From assembly GCA_020073565.1 (NCBI GenBank), contig JAIQEY010000014.1, forward strand, positions 56,802 through 120,801: DNA of 64,000 bases. The letters run 5' to 3'. The DNA is from Terriglobia bacterium (lineage in GTDB: Bacteria; Acidobacteriota; Terriglobia; Terriglobales; Acidobacteriaceae). Position numbers and translations under genes: made by a program. This document shows, in pieces, positions 24,816 through 33,910 of the stretch (position 1 is the first letter of the stretch; each line of letters starts with the position of its first letter). The notes under the pieces are model-generated. The model was not told the DNA's origin, ran no database searches, and was given only the letters and a program-made list of their open reading frames with translations.

Positions 24816-27530
24816 TCAAAGCTCTGGGCACGTTTTCCTGTAAGGACGGTTCCCAAAATACGTGGCCCATTCCTTTGGCGTAAGATTCCGATTCGCGATG
24901 CGGCAAGCGTGGCTGGACCAACTCTCGAAGTCGATGTCCCAGAAAATTATCGAATCATCTTTGCCGACGGAAGCCATGAGCCCTTTCTGAGGGCTGAATG
25001 CGATGCTCTTGATGGCTTTCTGTTGCGCGCTGAGGGTTCCGAGCAGTTCGTGGGTCTCAACGTCCCAAAGCCGAATATCCCCGTCCGCACTGCCGGACGC
25101 GAGCACCTTTCCGTCTCGTCGGAACGCGACGCTCGCTATCGACTGGGTGTGGCCGTACAGCGCCGGTGGGATTGGCCGTCCGCTCTTGAAATTCCAGAGG
25201 GCCACCGAATTCTCTCGTGTGCTCATTGCCAGGAGCGTGCCGTCTGGATTGAAGCTGACTCCGCCAGGCATCACTTCCTCATAGCGATCTGCAGTGGAGG
25301 CTCCCAACGTCTTGCTGAGTTGGAGTTGAGGGCGAGTCTTCCAAATCGCTACTGTGCGGTCGTTTCCCGCCGACGCCAGGAATTCTCCGCTCGGGCTGAA
25401 AGCAAGCGTCCAAATACGATCCTTCTGGGATGTGACGGGCGCCCCCAACTGCTTGCGGGTTGTGAGATCCCAGAAAACCAGTTCAGCGTCTCCTCCCGAA
25501 GCTGCAGTTTTGCCATCGGGGTTACAGGCCAGACTCCAGACGGGAGACCAATGAGCTTTGACTGGAGAGCCTAAAGGCGAGTGAGTGGACAGGTCCCAGA
25601 AAATAACGGTCCCATCCATGCTTCCAGACACCAGCACCTTGCCGTCCGCGGCATAAGCCAAACTGCTTACCTGCCGATCATGACCCGAGAACGGCTCGCC
25701 ATGGAGTTCACCGCGGGCAACGTCCCACTCCAGAACACCGCCAAACTCACCGCTCGACGCGAGGAAACGGCCATCCGGACTGAAGGCGACGTTGGACGAA
25801 CCGGCATCGGGTGTCCGGATGCGATGGCCCAGAGCGGGATCGTCGTTCACGTCGAGGATGATGACTCGATCCTTCTCGAGAGCCAACGACCTCACTTGAC
25901 CATCCGGGCTGAGAAAAATCGAAGATATGGAGGCACCGAAGTGCTGGACTGGAGTGTCGATCGCCTTCAGGTCATCCAGGTTCCACCGCATGATGGTCCC
26001 GTCAAGGCTTCCAGAGAGCAAGACCGCCCCGCTCGGGTCAAAGAGCAAGGTGGTGACGCTCTCAGAGTGGCCCGCCAACGTGCCCACGGGCCTCTGGCTT
26101 TTGACCTCCCAAATCAAAATCGTTTTATCTTCGGCCCCGGCCGCCACCACCGTTCCATCTCCGCTAAATGCGATCGAAGTAATGTTCCTGGCGTGGCCGG
26201 TAAGTGGTCGTCCGACTACGCGATGAGACCGGAGATCGTAGAGAAGCAGATCCTTATACTGGCCAATCGCGAGCACAGAGTCATCCGGACTGAAGGCGAA
26301 AGCGGCCCCTTCGATCGACTGCCCGACCAGTTGATGAGTGGCCACATCCCACACGACTACGGTAGCCGGGTGACCGCCATAAGCGTCCGTGCTCGCGGCC
26401 AGCAGTTTCCCACTCGACGAGAACGCGACGTGAACAAAATATTCCTTCGCGTAGGTGAAGGGGCCACCCACCGGCTGGTGAGAACTTGTACCCCAGATCA
26501 CGACCGCTCCATTTCCCGAGGAAGCGAATCGAGAGCCGTCAGAATTGAAGGCAACGCTGACCAGACCCTTGGGGGCTGCAATCGGTAGACCTATCGGTCG
26601 ACGGGTAGAAACGCTCCACAGAATGATGCGATCGTCCCATCCTGCGGACAACATGGTTTGACCGTCGGGACTGAACACTGCTCGTGTCACAGCATCGGTA
26701 TGTCCCCATAGAAACGTCTCGGCGTGAGGTACGCGTTGGAGCACGGTCAGGAGCGCACGTCTGGACTCAACCGTATCCGCGATTCGACGCGACTCAAGGC
26801 TAAGCAACAATGCCAGCGAACGGTCGTCCAGTTGCGATGACGCCTCCGAAGCCAAGGCCCGGGAAGCAGCGGTCTGCTGGCGTTGGTGTGCGATCGTCAT
26901 TGCGACTCCGGCGATGAGGCCGAGGACAACAATGAACAGAGCGGCAGCCCAGGCTATGCGCTGTGCCTTACGATGAAGTCGAATATCTTCGCTGTCCAGG
27001 TCGTCTTTCGGTCGCCCCAGCAACGGAGCAGCAACGTCCAGAAGAGGGCCCCGGTAAGCGGGATCTGAGTCGAGGTATCTGCCGGTTGACTTTGCGGCGC
27101 TGAAATCGGCGTAGAGGGGTTCGGTGGGAAAGGCACCTTTTAGACACGAAGGAATGGCGGTCGTTTTTCCCCAATCAAAGTCCTGGATGCTGCTGTTCCA
27201 AACGATGACTCCGTCGGTCAAGATAATTAGTAGCTTCTCGACAGAGCGATTCTGCAACCACCATTGAATCTCCTGCTGCACCCAGCGCGACTTTGCGGAG
27301 GCCGGACATGCCAGGAGCAGGAAATACTCAGACTCGCCGAGGGCCTGCTCAATGGAATGCCAAAGCGCTGGATTTGCCGACAGGCTGGTTTTGTCCCTGA
27401 AGATCCGCATGGTGCGGAGGCGGTACCAAGGCTTGGCGAACCGACTCAGCGACGACTGAAGGGCGGCAGCCAATCGCTCATCGGAGTCGTGACTGTATGA
27501 CACGAACGCCCGGTATTTCGGTTCCGTCAA
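24816..27530 (-). CDS. TIR - transmembrane - 14-repeat WD40 protein
   Basis: 904 aa. Residues about 5-150 are a TIR domain: FVSYSHDSDERLAAAL, a basic RIFRDKTSL loop and SRWVQQEIQWW, in which E87 is the likely catalytic glutamate position. One membrane helix follows (about 192-214). Residues 275-880 contain 14 WD40 repeats, enough for two seven-bladed propellers, with many HxxxVxxxxFSPDGxxLASGSxDGTVxxWD units. The tail (EWATYFGNRPYRKTCPEL) is typical of bacterial WD40 STAND-type proteins. TIR domains of this kind often cleave NAD+ or make signal nucleotides. Its SLOG partner gene ends 39 bp upstream. Confidence 0.9.
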   Translation of the reverse strand: MTEPKYRAFVSYSHDSDERLAAALQSSLSRFAKPWYRLRTMRIFRDKTSLSANPALWHSIEQALGESEYFLLLACPASAKSRWVQQEIQWWLQNRSVEKLLIILTDGVIVWNSSIQDFDWGKTTAIPSCLKGAFPTEPLYADFSAAKSTGRYLDSDPAYRGPLLDVAAPLLGRPKDDLDSEDIRLHRKAQRIAWAAALFIVVLGLIAGVAMTIAHQRQQTAASRALASEASSQLDDRSLALLLSLESRRIADTVESRRALLTVLQRVPHAETFLWGHTDAVTRAVFSPDGQTMLSAGWDDRIILWSVSTRRPIGLPIAAPKGLVSVAFNSDGSRFASSGNGAVVIWGTSSHQPVGGPFTYAKEYFVHVAFSSSGKLLAASTDAYGGHPATVVVWDVATHQLVGQSIEGAAFAFSPDDSVLAIGQYKDLLLYDLRSHRVVGRPLTGHARNITSIAFSGDGTVVAAGAEDKTILIWEVKSQRPVGTLAGHSESVTTLLFDPSGAVLLSGSLDGTIMRWNLDDLKAIDTPVQHFGASISSIFLSPDGQVRSLALEKDRVIILDVNDDPALGHRIRTPDAGSSNVAFSPDGRFLASSGEFGGVLEWDVARGELHGEPFSGHDRQVSSLAYAADGKVLVSGSMDGTVIFWDLSTHSPLGSPVKAHWSPVWSLACNPDGKTAASGGDAELVFWDLTTRKQLGAPVTSQKDRIWTLAFSPSGEFLASAGNDRTVAIWKTRPQLQLSKTLGASTADRYEEVMPGGVSFNPDGTLLAMSTRENSVALWNFKSGRPIPPALYGHTQSIASVAFRRDGKVLASGSADGDIRLWDVETHELLGTLSAQQKAIKSIAFSPQKGLMASVGKDDSIIFWDIDFESWSSHACRIANRNLTPKEWATYFGNRPYRKTCPEL

Positions 27531-27569
27531 TCCGCGTGTCCTCCAGAGCTGTCTAGGAAGCTGGGCAGA

Positions 27570-28103
27570 TTAGATCGTCATTTGTTCGAATACGGCAAGC
27601 CCCCGCTTACGGGCTTCGACGCCGAATTCCTCGGTCAGATCATCAACACCACGCGAAGCGCCGTCCCATACTAAACAGGCAGCGACCGGCTGCTTCAGTT
27701 TCGCCGCCCAAGAGATCGCCTCATTGAGAATAGCCCGACTTGCCGCCGAATAGGCTTGCTCATCCGATGTCTTTGGAATGACGACCAGGTTGCCGGACGC
27801 TTCGACATCGTTGAGAACTCGATCATACACAGGGCCCCAGTCGCCGGGCCGATCGATGACCGAAGTCTCGCGGAAGCGCTCGCGCTCGAACGGTAGGACG
27901 ACCCGGCGTCGAAGTCCTAACGTGATTGCCGCAGACAAAGCGATCAGGTCCGCACCGCAGGCCGCGGAGCACACCACCCCGCTCGCTTTTGTCTTCAGCA
28001 TCTCCCGCAGGCGTTCGCTCACCAGCTCGACGTTCTCCAGAGGAAACCGGCGTTGCCTGGCACCGATAGCATCAATTCGCCTGCCTGCAAGAGCTACAAT
28101 CAT
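27570..28103 (-). CDS. SLOG/LOG-like predicted nucleotide-binding protein
   Basis: 177 aa, cytosolic. It starts directly with a Rossmann-like strand, VALAGRRID, followed by SGVVCSAACGADLIALSAAITLG and RRRVVLPFERERFRETSVIDRPGDWG, a pattern like the glycine-rich segments of LOG/DprA/SLOG folds that bind ADP-ribose or nucleotide derivatives. From memory, the same module is found with TRAFs-binding-like TPR proteins and patatins in bacterial conflict loci. It is the upstream gene of the TIR-WD40 operon and divergent from the patatin gene. I expect it to sense or process a nucleotide made by TIR. The family call is by pattern, not by search. Confidence 0.6.
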   Translation of the reverse strand: MIVALAGRRIDAIGARQRRFPLENVELVSERLREMLKTKASGVVCSAACGADLIALSAAITLGLRRRVVLPFERERFRETSVIDRPGDWGPVYDRVLNDVEASGNLVVIPKTSDEQAYSAASRAILNEAISWAAKLKQPVAACLVWDGASRGVDDLTEEFGVEARKRGLAVFEQMTI

Positions 28104-28175
28104 GAGCGTCCTTTCTTATCGGGTGCCATGTACCACGGAAACATTGCTGGTCACCGCACCGGGGCAGGAGCCGAA
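28104..28175. promoter_or_regulatory. Divergent promoter region of the conflict cluster
   Basis: Only 72 bp separate the start of the SLOG-like gene (minus) from the patatin gene (plus). AAAGGAC lies before the SLOG ATG and CAGGAG (28165-28170) before the patatin ATG. Both promoters must overlap here or lie inside the neighbouring coding regions, so shared control is likely. Confidence 0.5.
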
Positions 28176-29369
28176 ATGTTGATCTATCCCGAACGCTGGC
28201 AGTCCTTGGCCAAGCGCTACGAGCAGGACCGCCCACACCGCATGCTCGCTTTGGATGGTGGAGGAATTCGCGGTCTTCTGACGCTGGGCATTCTGGAGCA
28301 CATTGAAAAGTTGGTTGCCGAAAAAACGGGCCAAAAGCTGTGTGACTACTTCGATTATATCGGGGGGACCAGCACAGGCGCGATCATCGCCGCCGGCTTG
28401 TCGCGCGGTATGACCACCGCACAGCTGATCGACTTCTACCAAAGCTCGGGTAAACAGATGTTCGAGAAGGCTTGGCTGCTGGAGCGGGTTAAGTACTTCT
28501 ACACTGCCGATCCTCTCAAAGCGCAGCTCCAGGAGGTCTTTGGGCGCGATACAAACTTGTTCCCGGACAATCTGAAGTGCCTCCTGCTGGTTGTGACGAA
28601 GAACGTTACCACCGATTCACCCTGGCCGGTCAGCACCAATCCTGACGCCAAGTACAATGACCCAACCCGCAAAGACTGCAATCTGAAGATCCCGTTGTGG
28701 CAGTTGGTCCGTGCCAGCACCGCCGCTCCCGTATACTTCCCTCCGGAAATTCTTCAGTGGGACCCGGAGGACAAGGCAAAGACATTCGTGTTCGTGGATG
28801 GAGGCGTCACACCGCACAACAGTCCGGCATTCCTTCTCTATCGAATGGCAACCGAGCCGGCCTACCGATTGAATTGGAAGACGGGCGAGAAGAACATGCT
28901 GATCGTTTCCGTGGGCACAGGTGCTGCCGAATCCTTAGGCGCCACGGCCGCCTCGCCGAACAGGAACATTGTTTCCACCGTAGCGGGACTTCCAGGCGAA
29001 CTGCTGTACGTTATCCAGGTAGACCAAGACACAAGCTGCCGAACCGTAGGGCGGTGCACGTACGGTTCGCAGCTGGATCGCGAAATCCTCGACCTGGTGC
29101 CTCGGCAGGTGAAACCGGGCATGACCGTGGAGGAACAGTATGCGGCCCCGCCGGTTCCGCTCTCCACCGATCTCGGGCGCCGTTTTCTGTACGCTCGATA
29201 CAACGCAGACTTGAGCGCATCAAGCTTGACCGGGCTCGGGTTCGAGCAACTCGATGCGGAGAAAATGCAGAAGATGGACGACACCGACAACATCGCGGAC
29301 CTGCTGGCGGTCGGCCGCGAGACGGCTCGACGACAAGTCCGGATCGAACACTTCGGAGCATTCGCATAG
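28176..29369 (+). CDS. Patatin-like phospholipase (CapV-like)
   Basis: 397 aa from ATG 28176, 5 nt after CAGGAG; the frame is open further upstream to 28053 but would overlap the divergent gene. The catalytic set is complete: DGGGIRG oxyanion motif (27-33), GGTSTGA with nucleophile S66, and DGG with D208. The layout (RMLALDGGGIRGLLTLGILEHIE) is that of CapV-type cytosolic bacterial patatins, which degrade membrane phospholipids when activated by a cyclic nucleotide. No membrane helix or signal peptide. 12 bp separate it from the next gene, so they are likely one operon. Confidence 0.9.
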   Translation: MLIYPERWQSLAKRYEQDRPHRMLALDGGGIRGLLTLGILEHIEKLVAEKTGQKLCDYFDYIGGTSTGAIIAAGLSRGMTTAQLIDFYQSSGKQMFEKAWLLERVKYFYTADPLKAQLQEVFGRDTNLFPDNLKCLLLVVTKNVTTDSPWPVSTNPDAKYNDPTRKDCNLKIPLWQLVRASTAAPVYFPPEILQWDPEDKAKTFVFVDGGVTPHNSPAFLLYRMATEPAYRLNWKTGEKNMLIVSVGTGAAESLGATAASPNRNIVSTVAGLPGELLYVIQVDQDTSCRTVGRCTYGSQLDREILDLVPRQVKPGMTVEEQYAAPPVPLSTDLGRRFLYARYNADLSASSLTGLGFEQLDAEKMQKMDDTDNIADLLAVGRETARRQVRIEHFGAFA

Positions 29370-29381
29370 GGAGCACTAACC

Positions 29382-30737
29382 ATGCCGCGTCCCATCTGCT
29401 TCATGATCATGCCATACAGCACCAAGCGCACGGATGCCCCGCAGGGTGCCGGAGTTCCGGACAAAGTCAACTTCGACCGCCTCTGGGAAGCCGCCCTCCG
29501 TCCCGCCATCGACCAAGCGGGTTACGAACCGGTGCGAGCCAACGAAGACATGGGAGCGCTCATCATCACCGAAATGATCGAGCGCCTTGCGATCTCCGAC
29601 CTCGTGCTTGCCGACGTTTCCATTCCCAATGGCAACGTCTACTACGAGGTGGGTATCCGCCACGCGGCCAGACAACAGGGTTGCATCATGACCGCGGCGA
29701 CCTGGGCCAAGCCGCTTTTCGACATCGCCCAGATGCGCCAGATCCGCTACCCACTGCCCGCCGAATCGATTTCGGACGACACTGCCGCGGAAATCATTAA
29801 GATCGTTACGGCGGCCATCCCGATCATGTCCTCGGGCGCCTCACCCTTCTATCAGGTCTTCCCCAAATATCCGGAATACGACGCCGTCCGCGCGACCGCA
29901 TTCCGGGAAAGCTTGGCGGAGCTATCGCGATTCCAGGCGGAAATCATCGCCACCCGCGCTGCCGGGGCCGATGAGAGCCGCACCCGAGCCCTCGATCTTC
30001 GCCAGCGTTACTATGCCGGCGGCCCTATCCAGAAGCCCGTTGCCATCGAACTTCTCCACCTGCTCCGCGACTGCACGGATTGGAAGACCACCCTCCAATT
30101 TATCGAAACCCTGCCCGAGGACCTCCGAAGCTCACCGCTGGTAAAAGAACAGCGGGCTCTCGCTCTGTCGAAATCGGGAGACCACGACACCGCCATCGGA
30201 GCACTGCGCGAACTCATCCTGACGAGCGGCGACACCTCAGAACGTCGAGGCCTCCTCGGTGGGCGATACAAGAAAAAATGGAAAATCACCAACAACCCTG
30301 TTGATCTCGACCGTGCCATCGCCGAGTATGAGATGGGCATGAAACTTGACCTAAACGACTACTACCCCTCCTCCAACCTGGCCCGTCTCTACCGGACGCG
30401 AAACCGCAAAGGTGATGACGACAAGGCCCGCATCTCCGCCGCCGTCGCGATGACCGCCTCCGAGCACGCTCGCATCGGCAACTCAACCGACGAATGGCTG
30501 AATGCCACTCTCCTCGGCGCCACGTTTGACGCCGGAAACGTCGAGAAAGCCCAGGAATTCGCCAACCAGGTGGCCATCGATGGGCACGCGAACTGGAAGC
30601 TCACAACCACGCTTGATGACTGCAGAACCGCAGCCAAGCTGTGGCAAGAACCCCAGCGCAGCGAGCTTCTCAATATCATCGCTCAACTGGAAACACTTCT
30701 TGCCGGCACGGCGGCAACGGCTAACCCTTCGGAATAG
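29382..30737 (+). CDS. Deoxyribosyltransferase-like / TPR (TRAFs-binding-like) protein
   Basis: 451 aa. Residues 1-130 resemble the nucleoside 2-deoxyribosyltransferase fold: CFMIMPYSTKR, FDRLWEAALRPAIDQAGYEPVRANED and SDLVLADVSIPNGNVYYEVGIRHAARQQGC, with D78, N85 and E89 in the positions of the NDT active-site strand. Residues about 170-440 are helical and TPR-like, with NPVDLDRAIAEYEMGMKLDLNDYYPSSNLARLY; this matches my memory of the ASK1 central TRAFs-binding region (DUF4071). Such proteins sit beside patatin, caspase and TIR genes in bacteria. The likely role is sensor or adaptor for the patatin upstream. The family call is by pattern. Confidence 0.65.
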   Translation: MPRPICFMIMPYSTKRTDAPQGAGVPDKVNFDRLWEAALRPAIDQAGYEPVRANEDMGALIITEMIERLAISDLVLADVSIPNGNVYYEVGIRHAARQQGCIMTAATWAKPLFDIAQMRQIRYPLPAESISDDTAAEIIKIVTAAIPIMSSGASPFYQVFPKYPEYDAVRATAFRESLAELSRFQAEIIATRAAGADESRTRALDLRQRYYAGGPIQKPVAIELLHLLRDCTDWKTTLQFIETLPEDLRSSPLVKEQRALALSKSGDHDTAIGALRELILTSGDTSERRGLLGGRYKKKWKITNNPVDLDRAIAEYEMGMKLDLNDYYPSSNLARLYRTRNRKGDDDKARISAAVAMTASEHARIGNSTDEWLNATLLGATFDAGNVEKAQEFANQVAIDGHANWKLTTTLDDCRTAAKLWQEPQRSELLNIIAQLETLLAGTAATANPSE

Positions 30738-30944
30738 CAGCCTTGTTAATCGTCCTGCATCGTAAATCATCCGTCCTCGAGATATTGGCTGACGGCGATG
30801 TGTGTACGATAGAGACGCCTGGCGCAAGAAATCGTCGACGCCCGCAACGCTTCGCCCGTGCCGGTCACTATCACAGCGAGGGTTGGCCTTTCGTGAAATA
30901 GGGCCAGCGAAACCTTGGCCGGAAGAAACCGCAGGTGCAACAGC

Positions 30945-30973
30945 TTGACAGTTCTCGATTGCGGGCATACTGT
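30945..30973 (+). promoter_or_regulatory. Sigma-70-like promoter for the 31028 gene
   Basis: A perfect TTGACA at 30945-30950 is followed at 15-17 nt by weak -10 candidates (CATACT 30966-30971, TACTGT 30968-30973). It sits in the 290-bp gap 30738-31027, in which I see no gene. AAGGAGG lies immediately before the GTG start at 31028. Confidence 0.45.
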
Positions 30974-31027
30974 CCGCAATTACGGAAACCAAATAACCTT
31001 CGATAACACAATCTAAGGAGGAGCCCT

Positions 31028-32407
31028 GTGAGCCCCAGTTCTACCTCTGCTTCAATGCCCGCTCCGAAAAGTGTTTCGTGTCTAGACGTCGTCATAGTTC
31101 GGCAACTGCCCCGGTTCGTGCTTCTCTTCGCGCTGGCCTTCGTTCTCGGACGCATGACCTGGGCACAGGGTGCGGACACTGAAACCGGCGACCAAAAAGT
31201 GAAGAAAGTCTTCTACTCCGCTAAGGACCGCCTGGAGGCAATGCACGCGGCTTCACTTTTTACGGCGAAGGCCATAGGGGATGCCGAAATCCTGGAGGGT
31301 CCCGAGCAGAACAAGAAGCTGTTTCAACTTCACTTCAACGACAAAGTGATCTGCGACTTCGCTGGGCCCGGCTCCCAAATGGGCGGCAAGACCCCCAAGT
31401 TCTCCTGCAAGATCACGCGCGTCGAAAGCGCCGACGGCACGGTCCAGACTCTGACTCCGGACATGGACGAGGAGCCGGTCAAGGTTAAGTTCGGAGCGGA
31501 TGATAACGAAGTCTACGCCGAGGTCGCCGCTACCCGCCTGATGTGGGCGCTGGGATACTACGCCGACGCGTGGTACTCGGTTCGGGTCGAGTGTCACAAC
31601 TGCCCCGACAACCCGGTCTCCGGTTCCGGGTCCGTGGGAACGAAGATGTTCGACCCGGCTACCATCGTGCGGAAGTTTTCCGGTCACAAAATGTACGAGA
31701 GCGGCAAAGAAGAGCAAGGCTGGAGTTGGAAGGAACTCGATTCCGCCAATGGCCGCCCCACCTATGAACGAGATGGTCTAAAGCTGCTGGGCGCATTCTT
31801 GCAGCACAGCGACAACAAGCCTCCGCAGCAGCGGCTGGCATGCGACAAGGTACACGTGGATCAGAAGACGCAGCCCTTCACCACGACTTGCGACAAATCG
31901 TTCATGCTGGTCCAGGATGTCGGCGCGACATTCGGGGGCGGAGGTATGTTCACCAGCAATGGCTCCGCAAAAATGAATCTCCAGGTATGGTCCGGCAAGA
32001 AGCTCTGGAAGAAAGTCGGGACCGAGGGCGCGCCCAAGCAATGCCAGGCCGCGCTGAGCAAGAGCCTGACGGCACATGATGGCTTGGGTGATCCGATGAT
32101 CAACGAAGAAGGACGACGTTTCGACGCCGGCCTGATGTGTCAGCTCTCCGATCATCAGATCGAAGAAATGTTCAAGGCCTCGCGAGTGGCCCAGATGCCC
32201 CAGTATCACAACCATGATGGCAGCTTCAAGAGCGGTGTGGATGAGGCTTCGGTCATCCGCCAGTGGGTAGAGGCATTCAAGCAGAAGCGGGAGCAACTCG
32301 CAGCGGGCCGCTGCCAGTGGAAGGAAAAGCCGGCCGACCTGGCCGCGATTGACAATCCGATGAGTCTTGCGACGGTACCCAACTTCTGCACGGCCAAGCC
32401 CTTCTGA
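31028..32407 (+). CDS. Secreted protein with kinase-like motifs, paralogue 1
   Basis: 459 aa starting at a GTG with AAGGAGG upstream. Residues 25-47 form a signal peptide or anchor ending WAQGAD. Later motifs are arranged like those of Fam20C/HipA-type kinases: VKVKFG (K152/K154), EVAATRLMWALGYYAD (E165), LLGAFLQHSDNKPPQQ (D262, N263) and LVQDVGATFG (D297). In those kinases these would be the ATP lysine, the glutamate helix, the catalytic loop and the DFG-like metal site. Many cysteines suggest disulfides outside the cytoplasm. A diverged copy follows 42 bp downstream. The fold assignment is my inference. Confidence 0.6.
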   Translation: MSPSSTSASMPAPKSVSCLDVVIVRQLPRFVLLFALAFVLGRMTWAQGADTETGDQKVKKVFYSAKDRLEAMHAASLFTAKAIGDAEILEGPEQNKKLFQLHFNDKVICDFAGPGSQMGGKTPKFSCKITRVESADGTVQTLTPDMDEEPVKVKFGADDNEVYAEVAATRLMWALGYYADAWYSVRVECHNCPDNPVSGSGSVGTKMFDPATIVRKFSGHKMYESGKEEQGWSWKELDSANGRPTYERDGLKLLGAFLQHSDNKPPQQRLACDKVHVDQKTQPFTTTCDKSFMLVQDVGATFGGGGMFTSNGSAKMNLQVWSGKKLWKKVGTEGAPKQCQAALSKSLTAHDGLGDPMINEEGRRFDAGLMCQLSDHQIEEMFKASRVAQMPQYHNHDGSFKSGVDEASVIRQWVEAFKQKREQLAAGRCQWKEKPADLAAIDNPMSLATVPNFCTAKPF

Positions 32408-32449
32408 CAAGGGTGCCGTGCGGGCTGGACATCCGCGAAGGGGGTTCTG

Positions 32450-33802
32450 ATGCTGAGCAAATCTATTTTCATCTTGTCGTTGGTATTGGCCGGGGTCGCG
32501 AGCGGCGTCGCGCAGACCCATGGGTGCGAGGTTCCCGCCGGTATGACCAAGGAGCAGAAGCTGCCTTGTATCCGCGCGGCCGGCATACTGCTCGATCAGC
32601 CTACGCTGACTGCGGCTCAGCTGGCGAATGGCCCGGACTTCGACTCTGCGGAGCCCGAGAAGAGCCGGTTCGCCTACTTCACGGCCGACGACACAATCGG
32701 GTGCTACTTCCGCCCGCACTACGCGTTTGCGAAAGTTCCCGGCGACAGCATGAAGTTTCAATGCTGGCACATGACTGCAGATGGCGCGTTCTACAGCCGC
32801 AAGGGTGAACCCATTCGAGTCGATGATGTGAAGGTTGTCGTTGACAAGGACAAGAGCGGAGAGAAATCGGCGTCACTCTACCCGCGCAACGACGACAAGA
32901 ACGAGCACGAAATCAAGGCCGACCGCTTCAAGGTCAAGTATCTTAAGCCGGCGTACCCCGACCATAACCCGCGCTTCAATGAAGTCTTCACCGCGGTTGC
33001 GACCACACGGATCATGTGGGTGCTGGGCTTCCCGGCTGACCACGTGTACCCAGCCGGAGCGGCGAACTGCATTGGCTGCACCGACGACCCGTTCGGACGG
33101 AAGGTGGCCGACAACAAGGCCTCTCTCAAGGATGCGCCCGCTGTCTTCAAAGTGGTAAACGTGGAACGCGAGTTGCCGTGGGACCAGATCGATCCCGGGG
33201 ACGACGAGACTTGGTCATGGACTGATGCGGTCAAGTTCTATTCCGATGGCGAATGGACGCATCAGCAAAAAGTGGAGTTCGACGCGTATCGACTTGCCCT
33301 GGGATTGATCCACTACTTCAACGCGCTTCCGCAGCAGAACCGGCTCGTTTGCGCCGAGTGGGAGCCGGAAGTGGCGGGACACTCCAAAGTTTGTCGAAAG
33401 CCGGTGATTTATGTGCACGATCTCGGATCGACCTTCGGCAAAAAGCGCAGCGGCTTCGATCTTTTCGGCACCAATCCGCGTGGAATTTTCGACGCCTATG
33501 AGCCGCAGACCGTTTTCGTGAACCCGGCGAATTGCGAGCTGCGGGCGACCCTGTTGGGCGACAAGCAGGTTTTGAAGGAGGCGCAGGACCTCATGATCCA
33601 GCGCCTGGCGCGTCTGGATCGTGAAACCGTGAAATCGATCTTCCGGGTGGCGCGCTTCAACATGATGGATCAGAAGCAGGTGAAGAGATTGCGAGCGGGA
33701 GGCTCGCAGAATGTTGACGAAGCGGCTCTTGACGAATGGACAAACGTGTTTCTTAAGCGCATTGAGGAGATTCGCACCGCCAGCAACTGCAAATCGAACT
33801 AA
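32450..33802 (+). CDS. Secreted protein with degenerate kinase-like motifs, paralogue 2
   Basis: 450 aa with signal peptide (ILSLVLAGVASGVAQ). It shares a block order with the preceding protein: FKVKYLKP (K161/K163), ATTRIMWVLGFPADHVYPAG, DETWSW, LALGLIHYFNALPQQNRLVC and YVHDLGSTFGKK (D324). The Asp of the HSDN loop in paralogue 1 is replaced by FNAL here, so the copy may be catalytically dead. An extra N-terminal Cys-rich region (CYFRPHYAFAK, MKFQCWHM) is present. A strong ribosome site (AGGGGG) precedes the ATG. Role unknown. Confidence 0.6.
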   Translation: MLSKSIFILSLVLAGVASGVAQTHGCEVPAGMTKEQKLPCIRAAGILLDQPTLTAAQLANGPDFDSAEPEKSRFAYFTADDTIGCYFRPHYAFAKVPGDSMKFQCWHMTADGAFYSRKGEPIRVDDVKVVVDKDKSGEKSASLYPRNDDKNEHEIKADRFKVKYLKPAYPDHNPRFNEVFTAVATTRIMWVLGFPADHVYPAGAANCIGCTDDPFGRKVADNKASLKDAPAVFKVVNVERELPWDQIDPGDDETWSWTDAVKFYSDGEWTHQQKVEFDAYRLALGLIHYFNALPQQNRLVCAEWEPEVAGHSKVCRKPVIYVHDLGSTFGKKRSGFDLFGTNPRGIFDAYEPQTVFVNPANCELRATLLGDKQVLKEAQDLMIQRLARLDRETVKSIFRVARFNMMDQKQVKRLRAGGSQNVDEAALDEWTNVFLKRIEEIRTASNCKSN

Positions 33803-33910
33803 AGCCATATGGATGGACTCCGCTCGATCTCTGCGCCAACCCGACTTCGCCTGCCCCATGAAGCGAGCAGCGGAATCACCGCACCATGCGTACGGACGCG
33901 GGACTAAAGC

